The notes: a model not told the origin generated them from the letters alone. DNA of 60,371 bases from Roseiflexus sp. (GCA_017743475.1 JAGHYV010000021.1:1-60371); one strand, 5' to 3'. Shown: positions 27,184 to 36,906, numbered from the stretch's first letter. A program made the numbers and translations.

Positions 27184-27221
27184 ACTACTGTCAGTTCAGT
27201 TGAGTATTGATATCGAGTCGT

Positions 27222-28946
27222 ATGCTGGGCATCGACAAGCGTCTGTTCTCCCGTGAAACAGGGAAATGGGTTTTAATCTCCGCCATTGCGGGGTTGGTGA
27301 CGGTAGTCTTGAATATTGCCCTGTTTGCAATGCTGGGTTGGGCGATTGAAAGGCTAATGGTCGGTGCGTCCATCTTTTCCGCCAGTACGCTGATTGTCGC
27401 CTTGACCCTGATTGCAGGCAAAGGTTTGACTGGATGGCTTGAACGCTTTGCTGCAGCCCAGGCGGCAGCCAACACGAAAATTGCAGTTCGCGACGTAATC
27501 TATGCCCACGCCCTGCGAATCGGACCGGTCGGGCTTGATCGCGAGCGCACAGGTGAACTGGTCAATACCTCAGTTGACGGCATGGACTGGCTAGAGCAAT
27601 ACTATAGCATCTACCTAGCTCAGTTTCTTGTCGGCATGATCAGTCCTGTGCTGGTCATCGCCTACCTTGCCACGCAGGATATCGTGACAGCGCTGATTCT
27701 GCTGCTGGCATTGCCGCTGCCGCCGCTCCTGCTGGGAGCGACTTCCCAACGGTTCAAAGCAGTCAGCGATCGCTTTTTTGCAACTGCGAACCATTTGAGT
27801 GCCCAGTTCCTCGATAGCCTGCAAGGATTGACAACCCTTAAGATGTTCAATCAGGGAAAAGCTCGAGGTGAGCAGTTTCGTCAGGAAAATGAGACGCTGC
27901 GCCGGGAGACGATGCGCCTGCTGGCGGTCAATCAGATTATGCTGTTCATCGTAGACGGCGGATTCGCGCTGGCCACGACGACGGCTTTGACGCTCACATC
28001 TCTCTGGCGGTTGTCAACAGACAGCATTACGTTGGGAACAGCCGTTACCTTTGTCCTGCTTAGCTTCGAGCTTGCCCGTCCACTCAATCTTATCGGGCAG
28101 TTTTTCTTCGCTGGCGCTATCGGTCGCGCAGTGGCGAAAAAGATTTCCACGTTTCTCGATACGCCACCAGGAATAGCAGAGACGTCTTCATCGGCGCATA
28201 CAATCACTGCTGTGCCTGACATTCGATTCGAGAGTGTGAAGTTTCAGCATGCGGGAAGAGACAATCCTGCACTAGACAGATTCTCGCTGACCATACGAGC
28301 GGGTGAACGGGTTGCTCTGGTGGGGGCAAGCGGTGCTGGGAAGAGTACGGTCTTCCATTTGCTGCTCCGCTTTATCGCCGCACAACAGGGAACCATTTTC
28401 ATTAATGGAATTCCTGTCTCAGAGTTTTCACCCGACCAACTGCGGGCATTGATTTCACTGGTATCGCAAGACCCCTACATTTTCTACGGAACTGTTGAGG
28501 AAAATCTGCGGATTGCTAAGCCCGACGCAACCGCCGAAGAACTGGAACGCGCTATGCGCGCCGCACACTTCGACGATGTTGTGGCGCAACTTCCCGCCGG
28601 TTTGAGCACTATCATCGGTGAACGCGGCAGCACTCTGAGCGGCGGACAGGCGCAGCGTCTGGCGCTGGCGCGTGCATTCCTGAAGGACGCGCCAATCGTG
28701 CTTCTTGACGAGCCAACGTCGCAACTTGATAGTCAGACTGAAGCAGTTATTCAGGACGCTATCGACCACCTGCTCAAAAATAAGACGGTGATCATCATCG
28801 CCCACCGTTTGAGCACAGCTAGCCGTGCTGATCGTATCGTGGTTATGGAATGCGGACGAATTGTCGAGTCGGGTTCGCCTGCCGAGTTGCTGCGACAGAA
28901 TGGGATATTCGCACGTATGGTTCATCTTGCTTCGGGGGTCGTGTGA
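27222..28946 (+). CDS. CydD-like ABC exporter, fused permease and ATPase
   Basis: An N-terminal six-helix permease domain (about 1-310) is followed by an ATPase with Walker A GASGAGKST, signature LSGGQAQRLALARA, Walker B IVLLDEPTSQLD and the His switch IIIAHRL. The helix sequence ALFAMLGWAIERLM and the domain layout resemble CydD of the CydDC exporter, which moves thiols or heme-related compounds needed for cytochrome bd assembly. No cytochrome bd genes are in the window, so a general multidrug or lipid exporter cannot be excluded. The ATG at 27222 is preferred over the TTG at 27207. It overlaps the next gene by one base. Confidence 0.8.
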   Translation: MLGIDKRLFSRETGKWVLISAIAGLVTVVLNIALFAMLGWAIERLMVGASIFSASTLIVALTLIAGKGLTGWLERFAAAQAAANTKIAVRDVIYAHALRIGPVGLDRERTGELVNTSVDGMDWLEQYYSIYLAQFLVGMISPVLVIAYLATQDIVTALILLLALPLPPLLLGATSQRFKAVSDRFFATANHLSAQFLDSLQGLTTLKMFNQGKARGEQFRQENETLRRETMRLLAVNQIMLFIVDGGFALATTTALTLTSLWRLSTDSITLGTAVTFVLLSFELARPLNLIGQFFFAGAIGRAVAKKISTFLDTPPGIAETSSSAHTITAVPDIRFESVKFQHAGRDNPALDRFSLTIRAGERVALVGASGAGKSTVFHLLLRFIAAQQGTIFINGIPVSEFSPDQLRALISLVSQDPYIFYGTVEENLRIAKPDATAEELERAMRAAHFDDVVAQLPAGLSTIIGERGSTLSGGQAQRLALARAFLKDAPIVLLDEPTSQLDSQTEAVIQDAIDHLLKNKTVIIIAHRLSTASRADRIVVMECGRIVESGSPAELLRQNGIFARMVHLASGVV

Positions 28947-30730
28947 TGAACCGATCTGAGATTCTCAGACGCCTGCTTGATATCCTTCGCCCTATGTATT
29001 GGGTGATGGCGATCTCGATCATAGCACGCATTTTGAACCTTCTTGCCGGAACAGCGCTGTTGGCCATCGGTGTCTATGCTGTAGCGCGTGCTGCTATCGG
29101 CGAACCACTCGCGCTGGAAACGGTTGTGGTCATTCTGGTGACACTGGCGCTGTTCAAAGGTATCGTTCGTTACGTTGAGCAGTACACTGGCCACTATGTT
29201 GCGTTTCACCTGCTTGCCCAACTGCGCTATCAGTTCTATAGTGCGTTGGAACCGCAGGCGCCAGCCGGACTGCAACGCCTGCGCAGTGGTGATGCTGTCT
29301 CGCGCGTGATAGCGGATATTGATCGTATTGAACCTTTCTATGCGCATACGATTGCGCCCTTCTTTGCTGCCATCATCACACCACTGACATTGCTCCTGAT
29401 CCTCGGATTATACGATATTGCCCTTGTATTGGGGTTACTGCCGTTCCTGCTGCTAATCGGCGTTGTCGCGCCATGGATTGCCTATCGCGCAAGTTGCTCT
29501 CCCGCCGCAAAAGCACGAATTGCTGCGGGAGAACTCAGCGCTTTGATGACCGACAGCTTTCAAGGCATGCGCGAAGTTCTGGCGTTCAACTACGGCGAAC
29601 GTCGCCGCGCGCTCCTGCGTGCTGCTGGTGAACGGCTGCGCAATGCCCAGAAAGAGCTGGTTCGTACCGGCACGGTACAAAATGGAGCTATCGAAGCGTT
29701 AATGGCAGGCGGTGTGTTGACGCTCCTCGCTATCAGCGCCTGGCTTGTTCAATCTGACGCGCTGGCAGTCAGCGACGTTCCAGTCGTCGTGGCGCTGGGA
29801 TGGATGGCATTCCAACCGTTATTGGGCGTCAGCGGAGTCGTTAACGATTTCAACAGTGCTATCGCAAGTGCAGAGCGCCTGTTTTCACTAATGGATCAAT
29901 CACCGGTCGTCAGGGAGCCGGTGCATCCGCATCCGTTTCCTGTCAATCAACCGCTGCACCTGCGCTTCGAGCATGTCTCATTTTGCTATCCACAGGAGCC
30001 CGGAAAAGCGAGCGTCCAACCCGCGCTGGATGATGTGACCTTCGAGATACCCTTCGGTCGCTCCATCGCTCTTGTCGGCAGGAGTGGCGCAGGAAAATCA
30101 ACATTGCTCGCACTCCTACTCCGCTTCTGGGACCCGACTGCTGGACGCATAACGCTGAACGGGATTGATATTCGCGAGTTGTCACTGACTGCATTACGCG
30201 ACCATATCGCGGTCGTTTCGCAAAACTCCCACATGTTCAATACGTCAATCCGTGAGAACATCCGACTGGGCAACCCGTCGGCTACGGAACAGGAGATCAT
30301 CGCAGCTGCCAGAACCGCCCGTTTGCATGACTTTGTTATGACCCTGCCGCAAGGTTACGATACACCGGTTGGTGAACTGGGTCATCGATTCTCCGGCGGA
30401 CAGCGGCAACGACTGGCGCTGGCGCGCGCGTTGTTGAAGAAGGCGCCGATCCTTGTGCTTGATGAAGCAACCGCCAACCTGGATCCGGAAACGGAGCATG
30501 CTATCCAGGATGCTCTGCGGGAAACCGCAGGGGAACGCACAACGATCATTATTGCGCACCGTTTGTCGGCAGTCCGCATGGCTGACGAAATTCTGGTGCT
30601 GGACAACGGTCGACTGGTCGAGCATGGCTCTCACGAAGATTTGCTCATGCGCAACGGAGCATATGCGCACCTCTTTGCACAACAGCGCGATGTGTGGGAA
30701 GACCTGCAACAGGAAAGGGTCAGTGTATGA
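28946..30730 (+). CDS. CydC-like ABC exporter, fused permease and ATPase
   Basis: This is the second half of the heterodimeric exporter (594 residues). The permease domain has LDILRPMYWVMAISIIARIL and GLQRLRSGDAVSRVIADID; the latter segment is typical of CydC. The ATPase has Walker A GRSGAGKST, signature FSGGQRQRLALARA, Walker B ILVLDEATANLD and switch His IIIAHRL. The start ATG shares its A with the TGA stop of the upstream gene, so translation is coupled. It partners the CydD-like protein. Confidence 0.8.
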   Translation: MNRSEILRRLLDILRPMYWVMAISIIARILNLLAGTALLAIGVYAVARAAIGEPLALETVVVILVTLALFKGIVRYVEQYTGHYVAFHLLAQLRYQFYSALEPQAPAGLQRLRSGDAVSRVIADIDRIEPFYAHTIAPFFAAIITPLTLLLILGLYDIALVLGLLPFLLLIGVVAPWIAYRASCSPAAKARIAAGELSALMTDSFQGMREVLAFNYGERRRALLRAAGERLRNAQKELVRTGTVQNGAIEALMAGGVLTLLAISAWLVQSDALAVSDVPVVVALGWMAFQPLLGVSGVVNDFNSAIASAERLFSLMDQSPVVREPVHPHPFPVNQPLHLRFEHVSFCYPQEPGKASVQPALDDVTFEIPFGRSIALVGRSGAGKSTLLALLLRFWDPTAGRITLNGIDIRELSLTALRDHIAVVSQNSHMFNTSIRENIRLGNPSATEQEIIAAARTARLHDFVMTLPQGYDTPVGELGHRFSGGQRQRLALARALLKKAPILVLDEATANLDPETEHAIQDALRETAGERTTIIIAHRLSAVRMADEILVLDNGRLVEHGSHEDLLMRNGAYAHLFAQQRDVWEDLQQERVSV

Positions 30731-31146
30731 GCGAGGCAAACAAGACACCAACCACGTCCGCTGCATCTTTGAACCCTCTTTTGCGCACACTTTTACTGGC
30801 AGGCGGAACGTTTTTTCTCCTGCTCGGATTTTTGGGTGCGTTTTTGCCGGTTCTCCCTTCAACACCCTTTTTTCTCCTGGCTGCGGCTCTGTTCTTCCGC
30901 TCTTCGCCACGTCTGCACCGCTGGATGACCGGTCATCCTTTGATCAGACCGCATCTTCAGCGCTTTCAGCAGGATCGTGCGATGACCGTGCGTGCAAAGG
31001 CAACTGTCCTGGGACTTGCCTGGATCGTGCTGCTCACTGCAGCGCTCTTTCTGGTCGATAGCCTTTTTATGCGCGGTTTTCTCATCGGACTTGCGATTGT
31101 CAAGACGATCGTCATTCTGCGTCTCAAGACCGCCCGACTGTCGTAG
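30727..31146 (+). CDS. DUF454 (YbaN-like) small membrane protein
   Basis: The 139-residue protein carries the YbaN/DUF454 pattern: LGFLGAFLPVLPSTPFFLLAAALFF in the first hydrophobic hairpin, then RSSPRLHRWMTGHPLIRPHLQ and a second pair of helices. The function of the family is unknown, but its genes frequently sit beside respiratory and transport operons. It overlaps the cydC-like gene by ATGA and is the last gene of that operon. Confidence 0.85.
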   Translation: MSEANKTPTTSAASLNPLLRTLLLAGGTFFLLLGFLGAFLPVLPSTPFFLLAAALFFRSSPRLHRWMTGHPLIRPHLQRFQQDRAMTVRAKATVLGLAWIVLLTAALFLVDSLFMRGFLIGLAIVKTIVILRLKTARLS

Positions 31147-31184
31147 CATTCGTTCGCGTACATCAGCGCGCCTGACTACGAAAT

Positions 31185-32540
31185 CTACACCATCCGCGCC
31201 AGGCGGTCGGCAAGCCCGGTGTAGGTTTCGGGCGTCAGCGCACGCAGTTCCGCCTTAACGTCGGAAGACACGTCAAGTTCATCGATAAATGCAAGCAACG
31301 CTTCGCGGGTCAGTGCGCGACCGCGCGTCAGGCGCTTGAGCGCCTCGTATGGCTCAGGATACCCGGCGCGACGCAGGATGGTTTGCACCGCCTCCGCCAG
31401 CACTTCTGGATGGGCGCGCAGATCTTCCAGTAACCGCGCCCGATCAACCGCGATCTTTCCCAACCCCCGGCTGACGCGCCGGTAACCGAGCAGACAGTAC
31501 CCGAACACCACGCCGAGATTGCGCAGCACGGTGCTGTCGGTCAGGTCGCGCTGCAAGCGCGAGACCGGCAGTTTGCGACTGAAATGCTCCAGTAGCGCAT
31601 TTGCCAACCCCAGGTTGCCTTCAGCATTCTCGAAGTCGATGGGGTTGACCTTGTGCGGCATGGTGGACGACCCGACCTCGCCGGAGCGCGGGATCTGCAC
31701 CAGGTAGCCATCGCTGATGTAGCGCCACATATCCTGGCACAGGTCGATCAACACCGTATTGAGCCTGCGCAGCGCGTCGCACAGTTCGGCAAGTGTATCG
31801 TGCGGCTCGATCTGGGTCGTCAACAGTACCGGCTCCAGGTCGAGGAAACGGATGAACCCGCGACTGAACGCGATCCAGTCAACCTGTGGCAGTGCTGCGA
31901 CATGGGCAGCGAAGGTTCCGGTTGCGCCGTTCAATTTGCCGGTGAGTCGAATGCCGGACACCTGTTCGTAGGCGCGTTGCAGACGCGCGGCGAAGACTGC
32001 CATCTCCTTGCCGAATGTCGTCGGTGTGGCGGGTTGTCCATGCGTGCGCGCCAGCATGGGCGTTTCGGCTTCGGTAAACGCCATGTCACGCAGCGCGACG
32101 ATGATCTCGCCGACCGCAGGCATAAGCGTCATGTCACGCGCCTCGCGGGTCAACAGTGCATACGCGAGATTGTTGACATCCTCCGATGTCAGGGCGAAAT
32201 GCACCGCTTCCTTCCAGGCACTAAGACCAAGCGCATCAAGACGTTCACGCAACCAGTATTCGACTGCCTTGACATCGTGGTTGACCTGGCGATCCCATGC
32301 AGCAATCGCTTCCGCATCGGCGGAGGAAAACGAGCGATACAGGTTGCGCAGCGCCGCAGCTGCCTGCGGATCGAGTCTCGGCACAAAATCGATGTTCCGT
32401 GCGCGCGTCAGAAAGATCAGATACTCGACTTCGACACGCACTCGGTATCGGAACAACGCCGCTTCGCTAAAGTACGCCTCGAGTTCGGCGACATCCGCCC
32501 GGTAGCGTCCATCGAGCGGCGAGAGTGCAGCCAGCGACAT
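31185..32540 (-). CDS. purB: adenylosuccinate lyase
   Basis: A fumarase/aspartase superfamily enzyme with the signature GSSTMPHKVNPIDFENAEG, the active-site HTHGQPA-like ARTHGQPATPTTFGKEM, and N-terminal SPLDGRYRADV. The length (451) and DGRY start fit the E. coli-type PurB. It splits SAICAR and adenylosuccinate in purine synthesis. It is transcribed alone, convergent with the DUF454 gene and divergent from the zinc-ribbon/TPR gene, with a MITE-like repeat in between. GGGAGAAAGGGA is its ribosome binding site. Confidence 0.95.
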   Translation of the reverse strand: MSLAALSPLDGRYRADVAELEAYFSEAALFRYRVRVEVEYLIFLTRARNIDFVPRLDPQAAAALRNLYRSFSSADAEAIAAWDRQVNHDVKAVEYWLRERLDALGLSAWKEAVHFALTSEDVNNLAYALLTREARDMTLMPAVGEIIVALRDMAFTEAETPMLARTHGQPATPTTFGKEMAVFAARLQRAYEQVSGIRLTGKLNGATGTFAAHVAALPQVDWIAFSRGFIRFLDLEPVLLTTQIEPHDTLAELCDALRRLNTVLIDLCQDMWRYISDGYLVQIPRSGEVGSSTMPHKVNPIDFENAEGNLGLANALLEHFSRKLPVSRLQRDLTDSTVLRNLGVVFGYCLLGYRRVSRGLGKIAVDRARLLEDLRAHPEVLAEAVQTILRRAGYPEPYEALKRLTRGRALTREALLAFIDELDVSSDVKAELRALTPETYTGLADRLARMV

Positions 32541-32644
32541 TCCCTTTCTCCCTCAGTAGCAACTCTATTGCATTTCTGCAATCAAATCGATCACTTCTTC
32601 GTCCACGATCCTGGGTATCATCTGGATGGATTGGAGCAAAACAT

Positions 32645-32807
32645 GAGTCCACTGCAAAAAGGGTATTTCACCGCAGCGACGCAGCGTTCGCAGAGGCAGT
32701 TTCCGTATCGTGTCATGCATATGTATGCTTTGCCGTGCATCCATCGTGGTTCGTTTTTTTGACTCTCTGTGCGCCTGGCGTCTCAGCGGTGCGTTTTTGC
32801 AGCGAAG
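32645..32807. repeat. MITE-like palindromic element, copy 2
   Basis: It has the same ends as copy 1 (GAGTCCACTGCAAAAAGGG at the left, GCGTTTTTGCAGCGAAG at the right) and the same inner arms (CACCGCAGCGACGCAGCG, GCGTCTCAGCGGTGCG). The central 70-80 bases differ from copy 1. It lies upstream of a TPR gene, as does copy 1. Confidence 0.75.
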
Positions 32808-32837
32808 CCAAACGATAATCCAGCATCTGAGGCACCA

Positions 32838-33881
32838 GTGTCGCACACCGTTTCGCCCGACGTCCATCGCATGCTTGCCGACGCCATCACTGCCATCCGC
32901 TCCGGCGACAAAGCGCGGGGACAAACGCTTCTCGCGCAGGTGTTGCGTATCGATCCACGCAATGAAACCGCCTGGTTGTGGATGGCGTCAGTCGCCAAGA
33001 CTCCTGAACAACGGCGTGAGTGCCTGGAACGTGCGCTGACGATCAACCCAAACAATGAAGACGCGCGACGCGCGCTCAAGGCGCTGTCTGATTCGCCGCC
33101 ATCGCGTGCGCCTCGTGACACCGGCGCGCCGGATCAGGCATTCCGTTCATCGTTGTCTTCCGATCTCAAACACGCTCAGACCGTCATGCAGGCAGAAGGG
33201 ACGCTGCCAGACCGGGCGCGCCATTGTCCGCAGTGCAGCGCGCCGGTTGGGGCGCCCGACACAGTCTGTGCGTTTTGCAAAAGCCCGCTTGCGCCGCCGT
33301 CTTCCGCATCCGACACTTTATCATACCCGAAACGCACGCCGTTGACCAGTCAGGAGCGGCGTCAACTCCAGTCTGATCAACATACAACCAGGCGATGGAA
33401 GATGGAGATCTTCAGACCCAGCGCCAGGTGTGCGCTGGTGATGGCTTTTTTAGTTATATTCTCCTGGTTGGTTGGTGCGATATTAGTAGTAAGCAATCTG
33501 GCTATGTTCGAAGGGTATGTAATCCTTATAGGCATCACGTCGGCAATTCTCCCTCTATTAATTCTTGAAAGTCACAAGGCTTATAGTGTTAAGAGATTTC
33601 TAAGCAAATTGACCGCACTTACTGAGTGTCCGGTGCTTGATGTGTGGAACTATGAAGATTACGAAGGCATATTCCACCATTTTGTCGCCTGGGAACTGAC
33701 AGTCATCGACCGATACGGAATGGCCATGCGCTACCGGCAGGCGCAGAAGATCGACAAGGAGCTCTACGAGTGTCTCCAGACGCGCACGACAGTGCATGTG
33801 CGCTATGCACCGGATCAACCCGACACGTCGATGCTAGACGAACAATGGGTGACTGCCATCAAGGGCGCGTCGAGCACGTGA
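32838..33881 (+). CDS. TPR, zinc-ribbon and membrane-segment protein
   Basis: Residues about 1-75 form two TPR-like helical hairpins (ADAITAIRSGDKARGQTLL, then AWLWMASVAKTPEQRRECLE). A zinc ribbon CPQCSAPVGAPDTVCAFC follows around residue 137, then two membrane helices (MAFLVIFSWLVGAILVVSN, GYVILIGITSAILPLLIL) and a C-terminal soluble domain of about 100 residues. GTG 32838 is chosen because GAGG (32829-32832) precedes it by five bases; a longer frame from 32769 would start inside the MITE-like repeat. The TPR plus zinc-ribbon layout is common in Chloroflexi proteins of unknown function. No enzymatic role is indicated. Confidence 0.7.
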   Translation: MSHTVSPDVHRMLADAITAIRSGDKARGQTLLAQVLRIDPRNETAWLWMASVAKTPEQRRECLERALTINPNNEDARRALKALSDSPPSRAPRDTGAPDQAFRSSLSSDLKHAQTVMQAEGTLPDRARHCPQCSAPVGAPDTVCAFCKSPLAPPSSASDTLSYPKRTPLTSQERRQLQSDQHTTRRWKMEIFRPSARCALVMAFLVIFSWLVGAILVVSNLAMFEGYVILIGITSAILPLLILESHKAYSVKRFLSKLTALTECPVLDVWNYEDYEGIFHHFVAWELTVIDRYGMAMRYRQAQKIDKELYECLQTRTTVHVRYAPDQPDTSMLDEQWVTAIKGASST

Positions 33882-33893
33882 GCGCGTGGGTTT

Positions 33894-35630
33894 TCATCCA
33901 TAGAAATCGGTGAACCCATCGGCATCCAGGCGTTCGAGCATACGCCGCACTTTCTCCGCCGATTCGGGGAATGGCGCTTCCGCAATCGTTTCAGCGGCGA
34001 TATGCGCGGCGCGCTTCCAGACACTCTGCGGTACGCCGAGTAGCAGTTCTAGCAGTTCGGTCAGGGCGCGCCGCAAACGTGGCGTATCATCGCCGCGCAG
34101 TTTCGGCAGAATCTTCTGTTTGATCTGAAGATCGAGCGCCTGCTGCGGTTTCATCACCTCCTGCGACTGTTCGATGTAGCGTATTATCTCGTTCAGCACG
34201 CGATACCCGAACGGTTGTCCGGCGCGCGCAACAATGCCGTGCACCGCGACAATGACGTTCCAGATCGTATCGTCGATAGCGCTAGGGTGTGTTGTGCGGA
34301 ATCCTTCCAGATCGACGTCGGTCAACTCAATCACGTTCGCGCGGTCGAGCAGTTTATCGGAGAGCGCATGCGCGCTTTCATCAACATTAACCGTCCCGGT
34401 GATCGCCACATTCGCTGGCAGGCGAAAAGGATTGGACAGCACCTCGCCGGTGACCGTCTCAACAACAGCGCCGGGCGCGCCCAGGTCGATCAGGCGGTCA
34501 TCGGTTTCCATTGCCGACAGGATCGGCGCCAAGTAGTATTCCGGTCGCGCCAGGTTCATTTCATCGAGACAGACAAAATAGCGCGCGGAAGGATCGGCTG
34601 CGGCGCGCAGCAAAAACCGGAGAAACGGCGTTGGATGGTATTTTCCGGTGATCGCATTGTAATAGCCGAGTAGATCGCGGGCGCTATGCCAGTCGGGCTG
34701 CACGGCGACGAGCAGATAGCGCTCGTTTTCCTGACCAGGCGCGAAGCGCTCACCGACCACTGCATCGGCGTACAGACGAGTCAGGCGGGTTTTGCCGGTG
34801 CCGGAAATGCCCGGCAGGATGACAAGCGGACGGGTGCGCAGCGCAACATGGTACGCACGAATGATACGCTCCGACAGGGTAAAACCACGTGCGCGAATGC
34901 GCTCGATAATCACCTCGATAGGAGGCTCTTCCGTCGCCGTATAGACAGCGCGCTGTTCGCGCAACCAGGCGGCGCCGGTCGGATCGCGGGCTTCGGCTCG
35001 CTCCATGAGCGCCTCGTTGAGCGGCAGCAGGGTCAGCGCATCGTCGATCAACCGATCAATAAACTCCGGTTGCAGCACCTGCGGATCGTCCCAGCGATAG
35101 GCGAATCCTGCCAGCAGCGACGATGCCGCACGGTTCGCCAGATAACGGTCGAGCCAGTGCGTCTCCACATCGGAAGGACGTTCGCGTTCGGCAAATCGCA
35201 CGTCGGTGAGCCGTTCGACCAGCGGCGACCAGAAAGCGCGTGACTCCTCCCACAGACGCGCCAGGTCTTCTTTGCGTCGCCGCGCGACGTGCAACGCAAC
35301 AAGGATCAGACGCTCGGCGCCGCTGACCGCCACGTAGACCCCTGCGCCGCGCGGCGGTCGATCAACGACCATGTAATACTCGTCGATTGGATCCCGCACT
35401 CCCCGACCACGGTTGATGGAGCGTTGACTGCGGTAACTGATCTCGTAGAGGTTCCAGATGCGCGGAAAACGCACGGAAGCCTCTGCGCCGAGACGTGCGG
35501 CGCAGGTTGCCAGCACCGGATGCAACCGCTCCTGAATGGCATTCCAGCGTGCTGCGACACCGGGAACCGTCAGCGCAGCAAGCGCTTCTTGCGTGAACAT
35601 GCGCTGATCCGACACAATGGAGAGTGTCAT
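33894..35630 (-). CDS. solitary McrB-like AAA+ ATPase with distinct N-terminal domain
   Basis: Residues about 265-500 are a McrB-type AAA+ module: Walker A PGISGTGKTRLTRLYA (about 270), Walker B YFVCLDEMNLARPEYYLAP (about 351) and the sensor region TGTVNVDESAHALSDKLLDR. McrB is the GTP-driven motor of the McrBC restriction enzyme; related proteins use other nucleotides. No McrC nuclease gene is adjacent. The first 150 residues (FTQEALAALTVPGVAARWNA, then RSQRSINRGRG, VAVSG, LILVALHVARR) follow the motif spacing of UPF0637/DUF1054 proteins such as YktB, but identity is low. Role: inferred nucleic-acid recognition ATPase, possibly restriction. Confidence 0.75.
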   Translation of the reverse strand: MTLSIVSDQRMFTQEALAALTVPGVAARWNAIQERLHPVLATCAARLGAEASVRFPRIWNLYEISYRSQRSINRGRGVRDPIDEYYMVVDRPPRGAGVYVAVSGAERLILVALHVARRRKEDLARLWEESRAFWSPLVERLTDVRFAERERPSDVETHWLDRYLANRAASSLLAGFAYRWDDPQVLQPEFIDRLIDDALTLLPLNEALMERAEARDPTGAAWLREQRAVYTATEEPPIEVIIERIRARGFTLSERIIRAYHVALRTRPLVILPGISGTGKTRLTRLYADAVVGERFAPGQENERYLLVAVQPDWHSARDLLGYYNAITGKYHPTPFLRFLLRAAADPSARYFVCLDEMNLARPEYYLAPILSAMETDDRLIDLGAPGAVVETVTGEVLSNPFRLPANVAITGTVNVDESAHALSDKLLDRANVIELTDVDLEGFRTTHPSAIDDTIWNVIVAVHGIVARAGQPFGYRVLNEIIRYIEQSQEVMKPQQALDLQIKQKILPKLRGDDTPRLRRALTELLELLLGVPQSVWKRAAHIAAETIAEAPFPESAEKVRRMLERLDADGFTDFYG

Positions 35631-35662
35631 TTCCTGGCTTTCTGATGCTTTGAAACCTCTTT

Positions 35663-35671
35663 ATTATATCA
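35663..35671 (-). promoter_or_regulatory. extended -10 promoter of the McrB-like gene
   Basis: On the minus strand TGATATAAT (TGn plus TATAAT). It lies 33 bases before the ATG, so the leader would be about 25 bases. No -35 element is recognisable, as usual for extended -10 promoters. Confidence 0.5.
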
Positions 35672-35778
35672 CCGTTGGCGATGATAAAACTGGGAAGCGA
35701 GAAGGAGCAGAGGATGCAAGTGTCACGTTGTCTAAGGCGAACACTCGTTCATATCCCTCCTCGATCCCTGGCGATATA

Positions 35779-35787
35779 TGGTATAAT
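35779..35787 (+). promoter_or_regulatory. extended -10 promoter of the membrane protein gene
   Basis: TGGTATAAT (TGn plus a perfect TATAAT), 36 bases upstream of the ATG. It faces the opposite way from the McrB-like promoter in the same 190-base gap. Confidence 0.55.
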
Positions 35788-35822
35788 ATTGAGGTTGTCT
35801 GTGACATATTTAGGGCGTCAGT

Positions 35823-36788
35823 ATGCGGCAATCCGCCTCAATTATCGACACGCTGAGCGAAGGGTATCGCGCCATTCACCGGAGGCCGGCTGCGCTGCTG
35901 CTGGTGTTCATCTTTAATCTGGCGCTTCTGATTACCTCACCGGTCTCATTTGCGCCACTTTTCAATCGCTTTGATAGTTTTCTGACCAGGCTGGCAGGCG
36001 CATCGACGGACACAAACAGCGACACACAGGTTCAGATGAGCGCCCTGCTGGCGGAACTTGGTCAGACAGACCTGCGGCAGACGCTGGCGTTGATGAACGT
36101 GATGCCGCGGTTTGTTATTCCGCAGTTTGCGCCCGGCGCTCTGGCGACTGGCAGTGTGAGCACGGTTGTGACCATCGCCAGTGTTCCGGAGGCACTGCTT
36201 ACGTTCGTCCTGATCAATCTAATCGTCTTTCCAATCGGTATTCTGTTTCTCACGCTGGTTGGTGCAGCAGTGCGTGGTGAGCCGGTGTTGCACCGCGATT
36301 TCTGGCGCGTGCTGGTGCACATTGGTGTGGCAGTCCTTGGGGTGATGGCAATCCTCGCCGCAGCGTTCGTGCTGATCGGCATACCGTTCACCTTCGCGGC
36401 TGCCCTGCTGATGGTGGTGAACGAGGTGCTGGGCATACTGGCGTTCAGCCTGATCCTGGTGGTGATCATCTGGGTGCAGATTTATGTTGGTTTTGCCAAC
36501 GAAGCGATTGTTATGAGCCGGGTGGGACCGCTGCGCGCTATTCGGACAAGTTTCGAGGTGGTACGTCGCAACCTGTGGGGCGTCATCGGTCTGTTAATAC
36601 TGTCCCTGATCATCACCCGTGGAACCGAGGTGATCTGGGAAATGTTCAGCAATTCAACAGCGGGCAGCATAGTGGCGGCGCTCGGTAGCGCCTACATCGG
36701 TGCTGGGCTGGCAGCGGCGCGTATGGCGTTCTACCGTGAGCGCCTACGTCGTCTGAGTGAGCAGCATCTGGTCCGACCAGGGGCATAA
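35823..36788 (+). CDS. polytopic membrane protein, unknown function
   Basis: The 321 residues contain about six hydrophobic segments, among them LLLVFIFNLALLITSPV, LLTFVLINLIVFPIGILFLT, VAVLGVMAILAAAFVLIGI and LIILVVIIWVQIYVGFA-like stretches. The sequence SFEVVRRNLWGVIGLLIL near the C-terminus is typical of DUF975/YciC-like or GDPD-anchor membrane domains. It is not recognisable as a transporter. AGGG (35812-35815) is the RBS. It precedes gyrB by 118 bases in the same direction. Confidence 0.65.
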   Translation: MRQSASIIDTLSEGYRAIHRRPAALLLVFIFNLALLITSPVSFAPLFNRFDSFLTRLAGASTDTNSDTQVQMSALLAELGQTDLRQTLALMNVMPRFVIPQFAPGALATGSVSTVVTIASVPEALLTFVLINLIVFPIGILFLTLVGAAVRGEPVLHRDFWRVLVHIGVAVLGVMAILAAAFVLIGIPFTFAAALLMVVNEVLGILAFSLILVVIIWVQIYVGFANEAIVMSRVGPLRAIRTSFEVVRRNLWGVIGLLILSLIITRGTEVIWEMFSNSTAGSIVAALGSAYIGAGLAAARMAFYRERLRRLSEQHLVRPGA

Positions 36789-36906
36789 CAGTGTGACACG
36801 CATTGTGTACATCCGTTGACTGCGTAGCATCCGCTATCGGAACGACACTACTGGTATCGTTCAGACATCTACCGTATCAACCTAACGAAAACGATTCGAG
36901 CCAACT

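Noticed and set aside
27222-30730. Naming the exporters cydD and cydC outright
   Set aside because: No cytochrome bd genes are visible and exporter subfamilies are hard to separate by eye.
31653-32762. A 369-codon plus-strand open frame
   Set aside because: It is antisense to purB and shows no family signature.
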